Assembly: GCA_034928535.1 (NCBI GenBank)
Contig: JAYFOV010000024.1
Location: 1 to 64,000 of the forward strand
Direction of reading: 5' to 3'
Length of the DNA: 64,000 nt
Source of the DNA: CAXXOK01 sp001604115
Lineage (GTDB): Bacteria > Bacillota > Clostridia > Christensenellales > Aristaeellaceae
Position 1 is the stretch's first letter, and the number at the start of each line of letters is the position of its first letter. Shown in pieces: positions 45,483 through 53,858 of the stretch. The notes beneath the pieces are model-generated. The model was not told the origin of the DNA. It did no database searches and saw only the letters and a program-made list of their open reading frames with translations. The position numbers and the translations under genes are program-made.

Positions 45483-45510
45483 GACAGCGCCGACCTACGT
45501 CGGCGCTGTC
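45483..45510. other. Perfect hairpin between the repeats
   Basis: GACAGCGCCGAC, loop CTAC, GTCGGCGCTGTC: a 12-base perfect stem in the middle of the repeat-flanked segment between convergent genes. No T-run. Confidence 0.5.
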
Positions 45511-45578
45511 AAGCTGTGCATCAAGCGCGGCAGTGTGCGGCTGTTCGCCCGCTTTGGCAAACATGCTGCAACATGCAG

Positions 45579-45643
45579 GGTTAGGGCTCTGCCCAAAAGC
45601 TGCAAGGGCTTTCGCCCTTGACCCTTTACTTTTGCGGCGGGGC
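45579..45643 (-). repeat. Dispersed two-hairpin repeat, copy C (inverted)
   Basis: Read on the minus strand it gives CCCCGCCGC, AAAGGGTCAAGGGC, GAAA, GCCCTTG, like copy A, then a diverged second hairpin. Copies B and C face each other around a 140-base segment. Confidence 0.6.
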
Positions 45644-45655
45644 AGGTGGGCGGGC

Positions 45656-45907
45656 TCAGCCGTGAAGCCCGGCTTCCTGACGCTCCATGTTCTCGATGAC
45701 CACATCGTAGATCTCCCCGAGGGTGCAGCAATACTCGAGCACCTTCCAGGGCGTGTTGGTGTGGAAATGGATCTTGATCAGATCATCGTCGCCGACGGCC
45801 AACAGGCAATCCCCTTCAATGTTCTGGGTGATGTAGTCGTTGATGGCATCCTCGGAAAGCCCCTGTCCTTCGATGAGCAACTGGGTATCAAACTTGAATT
45901 CCAACAT
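45656..45907 (-). CDS. Stand-alone FakA/DAK2-type C-terminal domain protein (83 residues)
   Basis: The sequence AVGDDDLIKIHFHTNTPWKVLEYCCTLGEIYDVVIENMERQ is very like the middle/C-terminal part of fatty-acid kinase FakA (VGDDDLVKVHVHTNDPGKVLEYA...IENM), where this domain follows the DAK2 kinase domain. Here only this piece exists, with its own start (ATG at 45907), stop, and promoter (45960-45988). It may be a genuine small protein that works with a separate kinase, or the remnant of a larger gene; no kinase part is seen next to it. Confidence 0.7.
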   Translation of the reverse strand: MLEFKFDTQLLIEGQGLSEDAINDYITQNIEGDCLLAVGDDDLIKIHFHTNTPWKVLEYCCTLGEIYDVVIENMERQEAGLHG

Positions 45908-45959
45908 ATGGGCGCACCCCTTATCCGTCTAAAATGACCCAAGTGGGCAATACCCGCCC

Positions 45960-45988
45960 ATGATAGCGCAAACGGTGCAAAAATGCAA
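45960..45988 (-). promoter_or_regulatory. Promoter of the FakA-domain mini-protein
   Basis: Minus-strand TTGCAT (45983-45988), 17-base spacer, TATCAT (45960-45965). Confidence 0.5.
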
Positions 45989-46019
45989 TGCCGCGCCCTG
46001 CCGTACAATGGCCGAAAGA

Positions 46020-46049
46020 TTGACATTTCCGGCATGTTTCCGATATAAT
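46020..46049 (+). promoter_or_regulatory. Promoter of the alanyl-tRNA synthetase gene
   Basis: TTGACA (46020-46025), 18-base spacer, TATAAT (46044-46049). The leader is about 75 bases, too short for a T-box. Confidence 0.8.
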
Positions 46050-46132
46050 ACAATATTGTGCCATGCTTTGTGCTTGCGCACCCTGATCCAGCGGGTGACC
46101 CCGATTGTTGATCGATGAAGGAGAGAATATTC

Positions 46133-47932
46133 ATGAAGCCCACCACCGCCGCCGAACTGCGCTCACTGTTTCTGAAATTTTTCCAGGATAAAGGCCATGC
46201 CGTGATTTCCAGCGCGTCGCTGATTCCAGAAAACGACCCGACGGTGCTGTTCACCACAGCAGGGATGCATCCGCTGGTGCCTTACCTGCTCGGGCAAAAG
46301 CACCCGGCCGGCAACCGGCTCACGGATGTGCAAAAGTGCGTGCGCACCGGCGATATCGACGATGTGGGCGATTTCAGCCACCTGACTTTTTTTGAAATGC
46401 TGGGCAACTGGTCGCTGGGGGATTATTTCAAGAAAGAGATGATTCCCTGGAGCTGGGAGTTTTTGACCAGCCCGGAATACCTTGGCCTGCCCAAGGAAAA
46501 GCTCGCCTTTTCCGTCTTTGCGGGGGATGCGGATTGCCCGCGCGATGAGGAGAGCGCCCAGCTGTGGCGGGATTGCGGCGTGGCGGAGGATCGCATCTTT
46601 TTCCTGCCCAAGGAGAATAACTGGTGGGGTCCCGCGGGCTTGACCGGCCCCTGTGGCCCGGATAGCGAGATGTTCATCATCACCGACCGCGAGCCTTGCG
46701 GCCCCGACTGCTCGCCCGCCTGCTCCTGCGGCCGTTACCTGGAAATCTGGAACGATGTGTTCATGCAGTATAACAAAAAGGCGGACGGCACCTTTGAGCC
46801 GCTTTCGCAGATGAATGTGGATACGGGCATGGGTCTGGAGCGCACCATTTGCGTGCTCACCGGCAAAAAGAGCGTCTATGAGACCGATCTGTTTGAAAAT
46901 ATCCTGGGCAAGATCGCGGAGCTGTCCGGCAAGACGTACGGGCAGAGCGATGCCATCACCAAGGCATTCCGCATCGTGGGCGACCATATGCGCACCAGTA
47001 CCTTCATCCTGGGGGATGACCGCGGCGTGAGTCCCGCCAATGCCGGGCAGGGCTATGTGCTGCGCCGCCTGATCCGCCGCGCGGTGCGCTACGGGATGGA
47101 GCTGGGGTTGCCGGTGGGATTCACAGGAGAGATCGCCAAGGTGATCATTGCCCAATATGAGAGCGTGTACCCCGAGCTGCGCCGCAACGCCGCCTTTGTG
47201 CTGGAACAGCTCGCGCTGGAGGAAAACCGCTTTGACAAGACCCTCAAACAGGGCAACCACGAGTTTGAGAAAATCGTCGGCCGCCTTTCCGGCACGGTGA
47301 TCGATGGCGAAAGCGCCTTCCACCTGTACGACACGTATGGTTTCCCTGTGGAGATGACGCTGGAGCTGGCCAAAGAGCGCGGCCTGAGTGTGGATATGCC
47401 CGGCTACGATGCGTGCTTCAAGAAGCATCAGGAAAACAGCCAGGCGGGCTCCGAGGCCGTGTTCAAGGGCGGCTTGGCCGACCACAGCGAGCAAACCACC
47501 CGCCTGCACACCGCCACGCACCTCTTGCATCAGGCACTGCGCACAGTGCTTGGCGGCGAGGTGGCGCAGAAGGGCTCCAACATCACCCCGGAACGCCTGC
47601 GTTTTGACTTCTCCTTTGGCCGCAAGATGACCAAGGAGGAGCTGGATGCAGTGCAGAAAATCGTCAATGACGTGATCGCCGCCAACATGCCCATCTCCTA
47701 TGAGGAGATGACCGTGCCCCAAGCCAAGGCGGCGGGCGCGATCGGCCTGTTTGAAAGCAAGTATGGCGAGATGGTCAAGGTCTATACCATGGGGGATTTC
47801 AGCAAGGAAATCTGCGGCGGCCCCCATGCCCAGAACACCGGCGAGCTGGTGTCCTTTACCATCCAAAAAGAGGAAAGCTCCTCGGCCGGGGTGCGCCGCA
47901 TCAAGGCAGTGATCGGCGCAAAGGCCGAGTAA
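46133..47932 (+). CDS. alaS: Alanyl-tRNA synthetase, short form without C-Ala domain
   Basis: Class II synthetase that charges tRNA-Ala. The 599-residue protein has the catalytic core (LRSLFLKFFQDKGHAVISSASLIPENDPTVLFTTAGMH, motif 2 region QKCVRTGDIDDVG, motif 3 NAGQGYVLRRLIRRAVR) and the editing domain (HTATHLLHQAL with HxxxH, and CGGPHAQNTGEL with the Cys and His ligands). It stops there; the oligomerisation and C-Ala domains that make most bacterial AlaRS about 870 residues are missing. Short AlaRS forms of this type are known from clostridia. ATG at 46133 follows AAGGAGAG. Whether it is the only AlaRS cannot be told from this window. Confidence 0.9.
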   Translation: MKPTTAAELRSLFLKFFQDKGHAVISSASLIPENDPTVLFTTAGMHPLVPYLLGQKHPAGNRLTDVQKCVRTGDIDDVGDFSHLTFFEMLGNWSLGDYFKKEMIPWSWEFLTSPEYLGLPKEKLAFSVFAGDADCPRDEESAQLWRDCGVAEDRIFFLPKENNWWGPAGLTGPCGPDSEMFIITDREPCGPDCSPACSCGRYLEIWNDVFMQYNKKADGTFEPLSQMNVDTGMGLERTICVLTGKKSVYETDLFENILGKIAELSGKTYGQSDAITKAFRIVGDHMRTSTFILGDDRGVSPANAGQGYVLRRLIRRAVRYGMELGLPVGFTGEIAKVIIAQYESVYPELRRNAAFVLEQLALEENRFDKTLKQGNHEFEKIVGRLSGTVIDGESAFHLYDTYGFPVEMTLELAKERGLSVDMPGYDACFKKHQENSQAGSEAVFKGGLADHSEQTTRLHTATHLLHQALRTVLGGEVAQKGSNITPERLRFDFSFGRKMTKEELDAVQKIVNDVIAANMPISYEEMTVPQAKAAGAIGLFESKYGEMVKVYTMGDFSKEICGGPHAQNTGELVSFTIQKEESSSAGVRRIKAVIGAKAE

Positions 47933-48108
47933 AGAACGTGCCGGGCGCAGCCGGCCACGGCGGCGCAGCAGGGCTTTGCCGCCTGCCCACGCCGCCGCGG
48001 CGCCCCGCAGGTGTCACACCCCGCTGGCCGGCATCGCTGATGCAACGCCGCACCCCGCACGAAGCGTTTCAGGGGCAATCGCCCGCGCAGCATGGTAACT
48101 CCAGCAAT

Positions 48109-48134
48109 CCGCGCGGTTCATGGCCGCGCGGTTT
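48109..48134 (+). terminator. Probable terminator before the M1-like gene
   Basis: CCGCGCGG, seven-base loop, CCGCGCGG, then TTTC. It could end the alaS transcript about 180 bases after its stop. Confidence 0.5.
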
Positions 48135-48198
48135 CGCTTGCGCAGATGTTACAAATTCCCGGCAGCCCGGGCATTGGGATGCAAAGCACCGGCTTTCA

Positions 48199-48207
48199 TG
48201 GTATAAT
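48199..48207 (+). promoter_or_regulatory. Extended -10 promoter of the M1-like gene
   Basis: TGGTATAAT (TGn plus TATAAT), 30 bases before the start codon; no clear -35 box. Confidence 0.55.
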
Positions 48208-48236
48208 GTGCCAAACAAGACCAAGGAGGGCATGGC

Positions 48237-49757
48237 ATGGCAACGCCGAGCACGCGGGTTCGCCTGTGGCTGGCCGTCGCTTTGGCGCTGGCTGCTGCTG
48301 TGCTGGCAGGGCTGCTTCTGTGGCCGCCAAAGGCGATGCTGCCCGGTGCGCCAAGCGAGGCCTTGCTGGCCGCCGCCGAAGGGTTGGATCAGATCACACT
48401 GGATGTGACGCTGGATCCCCAAACACGGATGATGCAGGTCAGCCAACGCATGACCCTGACCAACCGCACCGGCGCCGCGCAGCAGAACCTGACCCTGCGC
48501 GCCTATGCCAATGCTTTTGCCAGTGAAGATACCTCCCCTGCCGCTACCGAGGAGCTTTACGATGTGTGCTACCCAGCAGGCTTCTCGCCGGGGCAGGTGA
48601 GCGTGCAGCGCATGCAGCTTGCCATGGATGGGCAGGCTGCCGTGACACTGCCGTACACCTATCTCGATGCGGCCGCCACCTTGCTGCAGCTTGCGCTGCC
48701 CACCAGTTGGGGCGCTGGGCAGGCTATCCGGCTGGAGGTCGAGTATTCGGTGGTCATCCCCCAAGCGGCGCACCGTTTTGGCGTCAGCGGTGGGGTCATG
48801 GCGCTGGGCAATGTGTTTCTGATCCCCGCACCCTACCTGAACGGAGCGCCGGTCACGGATGCGTATTATTCCATAGGCGAACCGTTTGTGAGTGAGTGCC
48901 GCAACTATACGGTCCGCCTGACCCTGCCGCTGGGCTTTACAGTCGCCGCCACGGCCGCACCCGTGCCGCAGGGGCAAGCCGCCGGGATGCAAACCCTGCT
49001 CATGGATGCGCCCGCTGTGCGGGATTTTGCCCTGTGTGTGAGCCGGGACTGGCACAGCGCGCAGGCCATGCAGGCCGGCGTGCTGGTGAGCGCCTATGCC
49101 AAAAGCCCGGCTGTGGCCAGCGCAATGCTGGATACAGCCAAAGCCGCGCTGGCGGCCTATGGCGCGCGCTACGGCGCATACCCCTACCCCGCCTACACCC
49201 TGTGCGAGACCTCTCTGCCGCTGGAGAGCATGGCCTATCCCGGGCTGAGCATGATAGACGCCCAGATGACCGCCCAAGGCGGGGATGCGCTGGCGCAATG
49301 CACGGCCATACAGGTGGCGCACCAATGGTGGGGCGCGGTCATCGGCACGGATGCATACCGCCAACCCTGGCAGGATGAGGCGCTGTGCGAATTTTCCCTG
49401 CTGGGCTACTGGGCAGCAAGCCATGGCGATGCCGCGGCGCAGGCGCTGGCCTATGCACGGCTGGAAACCGCCATGCGCGTGACCATTCCCCGGGGCGTGA
49501 CGCCCGGCAGCCCCATTGATTATTTTGGGGATTGGGCGGAGTACCGCGTGGTGGTCATGGGGAGAGGCGGCGCGGCGATGCTCGCGCTGGATATGGCAAT
49601 GGATGGCGGATTGGAAGGCTTTCTGCGGGATTACTACCAGCGCTATTCCTTCCGCATCGCTACCCGGACGGACTTTGAAAATCTGCTTGCTGCCTTTACC
49701 GGGCAGGATTGGGCTCCGCTGCTCCGCGATTATCTGGATACCTATGTGAACAACTGA
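48237..49757 (+). CDS. Membrane-anchored M1-peptidase-like protein with broken zinc site (506 residues)
   Basis: An N-terminal hydrophobic helix (about 9-30) anchors or exports the protein. A beta-rich N domain (about 50-260) resembles the M1 aminopeptidase saddle (ITLDVTLDPQTRMMQVSQRMTLTNRT). The catalytic-like domain has ESMAYPGLSMI, then AIQVAHQWWG (358-366) where active M1 enzymes have HELAHQWFG, then WQDEALCEFS with Glu 381 exactly 19 residues after His 362. So the second His and the third zinc ligand remain, but the first His and the catalytic Glu are Ile and Gln. It is predicted not to be a working peptidase. AAGGAGGG precedes the ATG. Confidence 0.78.
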   Translation: MATPSTRVRLWLAVALALAAAVLAGLLLWPPKAMLPGAPSEALLAAAEGLDQITLDVTLDPQTRMMQVSQRMTLTNRTGAAQQNLTLRAYANAFASEDTSPAATEELYDVCYPAGFSPGQVSVQRMQLAMDGQAAVTLPYTYLDAAATLLQLALPTSWGAGQAIRLEVEYSVVIPQAAHRFGVSGGVMALGNVFLIPAPYLNGAPVTDAYYSIGEPFVSECRNYTVRLTLPLGFTVAATAAPVPQGQAAGMQTLLMDAPAVRDFALCVSRDWHSAQAMQAGVLVSAYAKSPAVASAMLDTAKAALAAYGARYGAYPYPAYTLCETSLPLESMAYPGLSMIDAQMTAQGGDALAQCTAIQVAHQWWGAVIGTDAYRQPWQDEALCEFSLLGYWAASHGDAAAQALAYARLETAMRVTIPRGVTPGSPIDYFGDWAEYRVVVMGRGGAAMLALDMAMDGGLEGFLRDYYQRYSFRIATRTDFENLLAAFTGQDWAPLLRDYLDTYVNN

Positions 49758-49799
49758 CCCGATGTAAAACCATCATGGCCATGAAGGGGTAGAAACCTG

Positions 49800-50951
49800 A
49801 TGTCGACTCAAACTGCCAAGGACGTAGCCATCCTGATCCCCAGTTACCAGCCCGATGGCAAGCTGCCGCCGTATGTGCAGGCGCTCCGGGAGGCAGGCTT
49901 TGCCAAGATCGTCGTGGTGGACGATGGCTCCGGCGCCGCCTATGACGCCATCTTCGAAAGCCTTGCCCAGGGGGAGGATCCCGCGGTGCATGTGATCCGT
50001 TACCCAGACAACCATGGCAAGGGCTTCGCCCTGCGCACCGGCATGCAATACCTGCTGGATGCGTGCCCGGCGTGCGCCTTCATCATCACAGCGGACAGCG
50101 ATGGGCAGCACACCGTGCCCGATACCCTGCGCATGGCCGAGGCGATGCATGAAAACGGCGAAGGGTTGCTCCTGGGCAGCCGGGATTTTTCCTTGGGGCA
50201 TGTGCCCGCCAAGAGCCGTATGGGCAACCGCATCACGACGGTGGTGTTCCGCGCGCTGTACGGCCAATATGTGGGGGATACGCAGACCGGCCTGCGCGGG
50301 TTTGCGCGCGCGCTGCTGCCTCGTTTCCTGAAAACGCGCGGGGATCGCTACGAGTATGAGATGAACCAGCTGATCGATTGCTCCATCGAAGCGATCCCGA
50401 TCCGTGCCTTGCCCATTGAGACCGTTTATGAAAACAACAATGAGGGCAGCCATTTCCACCCTGTGCGGGACAGCTGGCGCATCTACAAAGTGATCCTGTC
50501 GCGGTTTTTCCGCTTCATTGCGGCAAGCCTGGCGAGTTTTTGCGTGGACTATGCGCTGTACCTGCTGGTGAACGAGATGCTCCGCACGCATGTGCCCGCG
50601 CTCAATGCCTACGTGAGTTTCCTGCCCATGCGGGTCATTGCCCGTATTGCGCTGGCGGCGTTGCTGGCGCGCGTGGTCAGCTCCGTGTTCAACTATTTTG
50701 TGAACCGCAAGTTTGTCTTTGCCAGCAGGGAAAAGGTACTGGGCACTTTCCTGCGCTATGTGTGCACGGTGCTGGTGGTGGTGGGCATTTCCGCGTGGCT
50801 CACCAGCGGCCTGCATATCTGGTTTGGCTGGAGTGATAATCTGGTCAAAGTACCGGTGGATATATCGCTGTTTTTCCTGAGCTACTACCTGCAACGCCGC
50901 TGGGTGTTCGGGGGCAGCGCGGGGCGCAGCATGAAGGAGGCGGCAAAATGA
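49800..50951 (+). CDS. Family 2 glycosyltransferase fused to GtrA domain
   Basis: Residues 1-230 are a GT2 domain: VAILIPSYQPDGKLPPYV, IVVVDDGSG (about 38-46), HGKGFALRTG and the metal motif ITADSDGQH (about 97-105). Residues 235-380 are a GtrA-like domain with four helices (FFRFIAASLASFCVDYALYLLV at its start) and FNYFVNRKFVF and YLQRRWVF. One polypeptide would thus load a sugar onto a lipid carrier and help flip it. It starts at 49800 after AAGGGG, and its stop overlaps the next gene's start by four bases. Confidence 0.88.
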   Translation: MSTQTAKDVAILIPSYQPDGKLPPYVQALREAGFAKIVVVDDGSGAAYDAIFESLAQGEDPAVHVIRYPDNHGKGFALRTGMQYLLDACPACAFIITADSDGQHTVPDTLRMAEAMHENGEGLLLGSRDFSLGHVPAKSRMGNRITTVVFRALYGQYVGDTQTGLRGFARALLPRFLKTRGDRYEYEMNQLIDCSIEAIPIRALPIETVYENNNEGSHFHPVRDSWRIYKVILSRFFRFIAASLASFCVDYALYLLVNEMLRTHVPALNAYVSFLPMRVIARIALAALLARVVSSVFNYFVNRKFVFASREKVLGTFLRYVCTVLVVVGISAWLTSGLHIWFGWSDNLVKVPVDISLFFLSYYLQRRWVFGGSAGRSMKEAAK

Positions 50952-51787
50952 GAAAGTGGATCGGGCTGCTGTTTGCGCTGCTGCTTCTGCCTTCCATGGC
51001 CTTGGCCGCACTCCCGCTGGATTTTTCGCCTGCGCCGCCTGCCGACCCGGCGGCCTACCTTTCCGCGCAGGAGTATCAGGACGCGACCCTTCATGTAAAG
51101 TTGGATGCCGTGCAGCAGGATGACAGCATCTACCATGTGGCGTATGTGACCATTGCCGATCCCAGCCAGCTGCGCACAGCGCTCAGCGGCGAGCCGGGCA
51201 GCAAGACCAAGGCGACCCCCAGCACCATCGCTGCGGCCTACAACGCCGTGCTTGCCGTCAATGGTGATAGTTACCTGTTTCGCAGTAAGGGCTACATCGT
51301 GCGCCAGGGACAGGTGCTGCGCAAGTCGGCCTCTTTGGCGCTGGATATGCTCATCATCGATACGGCGGGTGATTTTCACCCGCTTCGCAAACCCACCAAG
51401 GAAAGCGTGACCAATGCCCTGACCACGCTGGATGTGGCGCAGTGCCTGGCCTTTGGCCCGGTGCTGGTGATGGATGGCCAGGTGCAGACTGTGTATAACG
51501 ACTACGGTTTCTCCCCGCAGGACAAGAGCCCGCGCACCGCCATTGGGCAGATCGGCCCGCTGCAATATGCCTTTGTGGTGGTGGAAGGGCGCACAGAAGC
51601 CAGCCGGGGCGTGACGCACAAAATGCTGGCGCAATTCATGGCCGGCCTTGGCTGCCAGGTGGCTTTCAACCTGGACGGCGGGGGCAGCAGCACCATGCTC
51701 TTTGGCGGTAAAGTAGTCAATACCCTGAGCGAAGGCAGCGAGCGGGACATCAGCGATATCCTCTACTTTGCTACCGGCGTGCAATGA
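50948..51787 (+). CDS. Secreted NAGPA-type phosphodiester glycosidase-family protein, copy 1
   Basis: The 279-residue protein has a signal peptide (RKWIGLLFALLLLPSMALA) and a domain of the N-acetylglucosamine-1-phosphodiester alpha-N-acetylglucosaminidase family: YNAVLAVNGDSYLF, CLAFGPVLVMDGQ, SPRTAIGQIGPLQYAFVVVEGRT and the hallmark NLDGGGSSTMLFGG near 235-248. Such proteins hydrolyse sugar-phosphodiester bonds, for example in wall or capsule polymers. AAGGAGG precedes the ATG; the gene overlaps the GT2-GtrA gene, so they are coupled. A paralogue follows after a 300-base gap. Confidence 0.87.
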   Translation: MRKWIGLLFALLLLPSMALAALPLDFSPAPPADPAAYLSAQEYQDATLHVKLDAVQQDDSIYHVAYVTIADPSQLRTALSGEPGSKTKATPSTIAAAYNAVLAVNGDSYLFRSKGYIVRQGQVLRKSASLALDMLIIDTAGDFHPLRKPTKESVTNALTTLDVAQCLAFGPVLVMDGQVQTVYNDYGFSPQDKSPRTAIGQIGPLQYAFVVVEGRTEASRGVTHKMLAQFMAGLGCQVAFNLDGGGSSTMLFGGKVVNTLSEGSERDISDILYFATGVQ

Positions 51788-52087
51788 CCAGCCGGGAGCC
51801 CTTGCAGGATTTCAGAGCCCTAAGCTGGGCAGGGCTGTGCGGGCGTAGGTTTGCGTAGCAATCGGTTGCGCCATGGCAGGGTGGGCTGGGAAGCCGCCGC
51901 GTCATGGCGTTTTTCTTAGTTGCACTGCGGACTGTGGATGGAAAAGTGTGCTTTGTGCGTTTCTTTGGTACGCAACGTGGGTATGTAGCATAGGGCTGCG
52001 CCGGGGGCGCGGCGATGGGCGTTCACGCTGCGCCGCAGCAGGGTTGCGTGAGTACGGCCATAACTCCCGCAAGGAGGTCGCAAGGCG
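51788..52087. other. 300-base gap between the two paralogues
   Basis: No convincing open frame, terminator or promoter. Base composition is slightly lower in GC than the flanking genes, with a T-rich patch near 51910. The ribosome binding site AAGGAGG of the second paralogue is at its right end. Confidence 0.4.
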
Positions 52088-52966
52088 ATGCATGAACCGC
52101 GAAAATGGTTTGCCTGGATGCTTGCATTGTGGTTGCTGGTGGGCAGTGCGCTGGCGGAGGTCATCACGGACATATCCCCTTTGCCCTGGGACGAAAGCCC
52201 CGGCTATGAACCGGACCCGAATGCCTATACGGAAAACGGCTATCTGGATGCAAGCCTTCGGGTGGAAATGAGCACCGTGCGGCGCGCGGATGCGGATTTT
52301 TATGTAGCGCACATCAAGATCAAGCACCCCAGCCAGCTGCGCACCGGTGTCGCCAGTTGGCTTGGCAGCGGTACCAACCGCATCACAGCCATGGCGCAGC
52401 GCTTTCAGGCGGTGCTTGCCATCAATGGGGATTACTACAGCGACCGGAAAGCTGGGCTGGTGATCCGCCAGGGGGAAACCCTGCGCAGCAAGCCCAGCGA
52501 GCAGTATGATGTGCTGCTGATCGACGCTGCGGGCAATTTCCACATCGTGAAACGGGACAATCTGGCGATGCTGGACGTTTACCTGTCCGGCGCGCTGGAC
52601 ATCCGCAATGTGTTCAGCTTTGGCCCTGCCCTGGTGATCGATGGCGAGCTTCAGGAGATTCCCGAAAAATACAGTTTTGCGCCGCATTACAAAAACCCCC
52701 GCGCGGCCATTGGCCAGTTGGGGGCGCTGGAGTATGTGTGCGTTGTGGTGGATGGCCGCAGCGACGATAGCCAGGGCGTTACCCTGGAGGAGCTGGCGCA
52801 GGCCATGGCGGATATGGGCTGCACCCAAGCCTACAACCTGGATGGCGGCAACAGTGCCACCCTGGTGCTGGGCGGAGCGATCTATAACGATAAATCGGCG
52901 GACAACGAGCGCAGCGTGAGCGACATCCTCTATTTTGCCACCACGGTGGATCCGCTCAATTGGTGA
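52088..52966 (+). CDS. Secreted NAGPA-type phosphodiester glycosidase-family protein, copy 2
   Basis: The 292-residue protein is a paralogue of the preceding gene, with the same order: signal peptide (KWFAWMLALWLLVGSALA), FQAVLAINGDYYSDRKAG, FSFGPALVIDGELQEIP, NPRAAIGQLGALEYVCVVVDGRS and NLDGGNSATLVLGG. The first copy has DGGGSS where this one has DGGNSA, a change at the hallmark loop. AAGGAGG precedes the ATG at 52088. A tandem duplication is the simplest history; the pair could act on different bonds of the same polymer. Confidence 0.87.
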   Translation: MHEPRKWFAWMLALWLLVGSALAEVITDISPLPWDESPGYEPDPNAYTENGYLDASLRVEMSTVRRADADFYVAHIKIKHPSQLRTGVASWLGSGTNRITAMAQRFQAVLAINGDYYSDRKAGLVIRQGETLRSKPSEQYDVLLIDAAGNFHIVKRDNLAMLDVYLSGALDIRNVFSFGPALVIDGELQEIPEKYSFAPHYKNPRAAIGQLGALEYVCVVVDGRSDDSQGVTLEELAQAMADMGCTQAYNLDGGNSATLVLGGAIYNDKSADNERSVSDILYFATTVDPLNW

Positions 52967-52992
52967 GCCTGCGGCTGCCTGCGGGCGCTTGG

Positions 52993-53427
52993 CTAGTCAC
53001 GATGGCAACCGCCGCACTGCGTGCAATCGGCGCAACCCTGGCTAAGCGGGGCGCGCAGGGTCACGCAATCCCCCTCGCGGGATTCCTCAGTAAAACCGTA
53101 ATGGGAAAAGAAAGCAACGCACGCAGCCGGGCACCGTACCATCAAGGATGCGGCATAGTGATTGGCCGCCTTGTACAGTAGCAGGCGCACCAGCAGATCG
53201 CCATAACCTTTGCCGCGCTGGGCAGGCAAAACGCCCACATCCCCGGCGCAAAAATCCCCGGCTTGCCACCACAGGCGCGCGGCGCCGACGGGCGTCCCAT
53301 CCTGATATACGACGACTTGCTGGGCGGCATCATCCAGCGCATCGCGCCCTGTGCCGAAAACGGACTGCCGGATGTTAAGCGGCACAGCGAGGTCACTGCC
53401 CTGAACAAACCATTTTCCCTCGACCAT
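52993..53427 (-). CDS. GNAT-family acetyltransferase with C-terminal CxxCxxCxxC tail
   Basis: A 144-residue acetyltransferase: DALDDAAQQVVVYQDGTPVGAARLWW (strands 2-4), the acetyl-CoA loop DVGVLPAQRGKGYGDLLV (about 63-80) and VAFFSHYGFTEES near the end. The last 13 residues contain four cysteines evenly spaced, Cys 132, 135, 138 and 141, a pattern that could bind zinc or an iron-sulfur cluster. TGGAGG precedes the ATG at 53427. It diverges from the DUF896 gene with only 34 bases between starts, so their promoters must overlap. Acceptor substrate unknown. Confidence 0.85.
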   Translation of the reverse strand: MVEGKWFVQGSDLAVPLNIRQSVFGTGRDALDDAAQQVVVYQDGTPVGAARLWWQAGDFCAGDVGVLPAQRGKGYGDLLVRLLLYKAANHYAASLMVRCPAACVAFFSHYGFTEESREGDCVTLRAPLSQGCADCTQCGGCHRD

Positions 53428-53461
53428 GGTGATCCCTCCAGATTGAAAGGAGTTTCTGCAA

Positions 53462-53677
53462 GTGGAAAAACATAAAATCGACCGCATCAGCGAGCTGTCG
53501 GCTATCAGCCGGGCGCGGGAGCTGACCCCGGAGGAGCAGCAGGAGCGCACCGCGCTGCGCCAGGAGTATGTGGCGGGTTTTCGCCAGAACATGGAGCAAG
53601 TGCTGGCCAATGTGCGCATCCGCGAGGAGGATGGGACTCTTGCCCCCCTGCGCAAGAAGGACGGCACCCAGCGCTGA
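53462..53677 (+). CDS. DUF896 (YnzC/YneF-like) small protein
   Basis: The 71-residue protein matches the DUF896 pattern: a first helix KIDRISELSAISRARELTPEEQQER and a second helix ALRQEYVAGFRQNMEQVLANVRI. These short, charged, helical cytoplasmic proteins are common in Firmicutes; a role is not firmly known (the B. subtilis relative YnzC has been linked to the SOS-inducible operon of YneA). The start is GTG at 53462, after AAAGGAG. Confidence 0.88.
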   Translation: MEKHKIDRISELSAISRARELTPEEQQERTALRQEYVAGFRQNMEQVLANVRIREEDGTLAPLRKKDGTQR

Positions 53678-53798
53678 CCCGACAAACAAAGCCCCTACCG
53701 CCGTGGCGGGAGAGGCAGCGCAAATCAAAAGAATCCCAACAAGTAAATCATACCATTCCGTGCTGGGAAAATCAACCGGAAAATCTTTCGGGAAAGCC

Positions 53799-53827
53799 TT
53801 TACGATTTTGGAACCATCAGGTATAAT
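53799..53827 (+). promoter_or_regulatory. Promoter of the DUF1292 leader transcript
   Basis: TTTACG (53799-53804), 17-base spacer, TATAAT (53822-53827). Confidence 0.65.
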
Positions 53828-53858
53828 AAAGGCGAGCCAGAAGGAAGGGCAAGGAGAA

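Larger units (their letters stand above)
47933..48236. other. Gap between alaS and the M1-like gene
   Basis: 304 GC-rich bases with a hairpin (48109-48134) and a promoter (48199-48207) near the right end. No open frame with a ribosome binding site seen. Confidence 0.45.
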
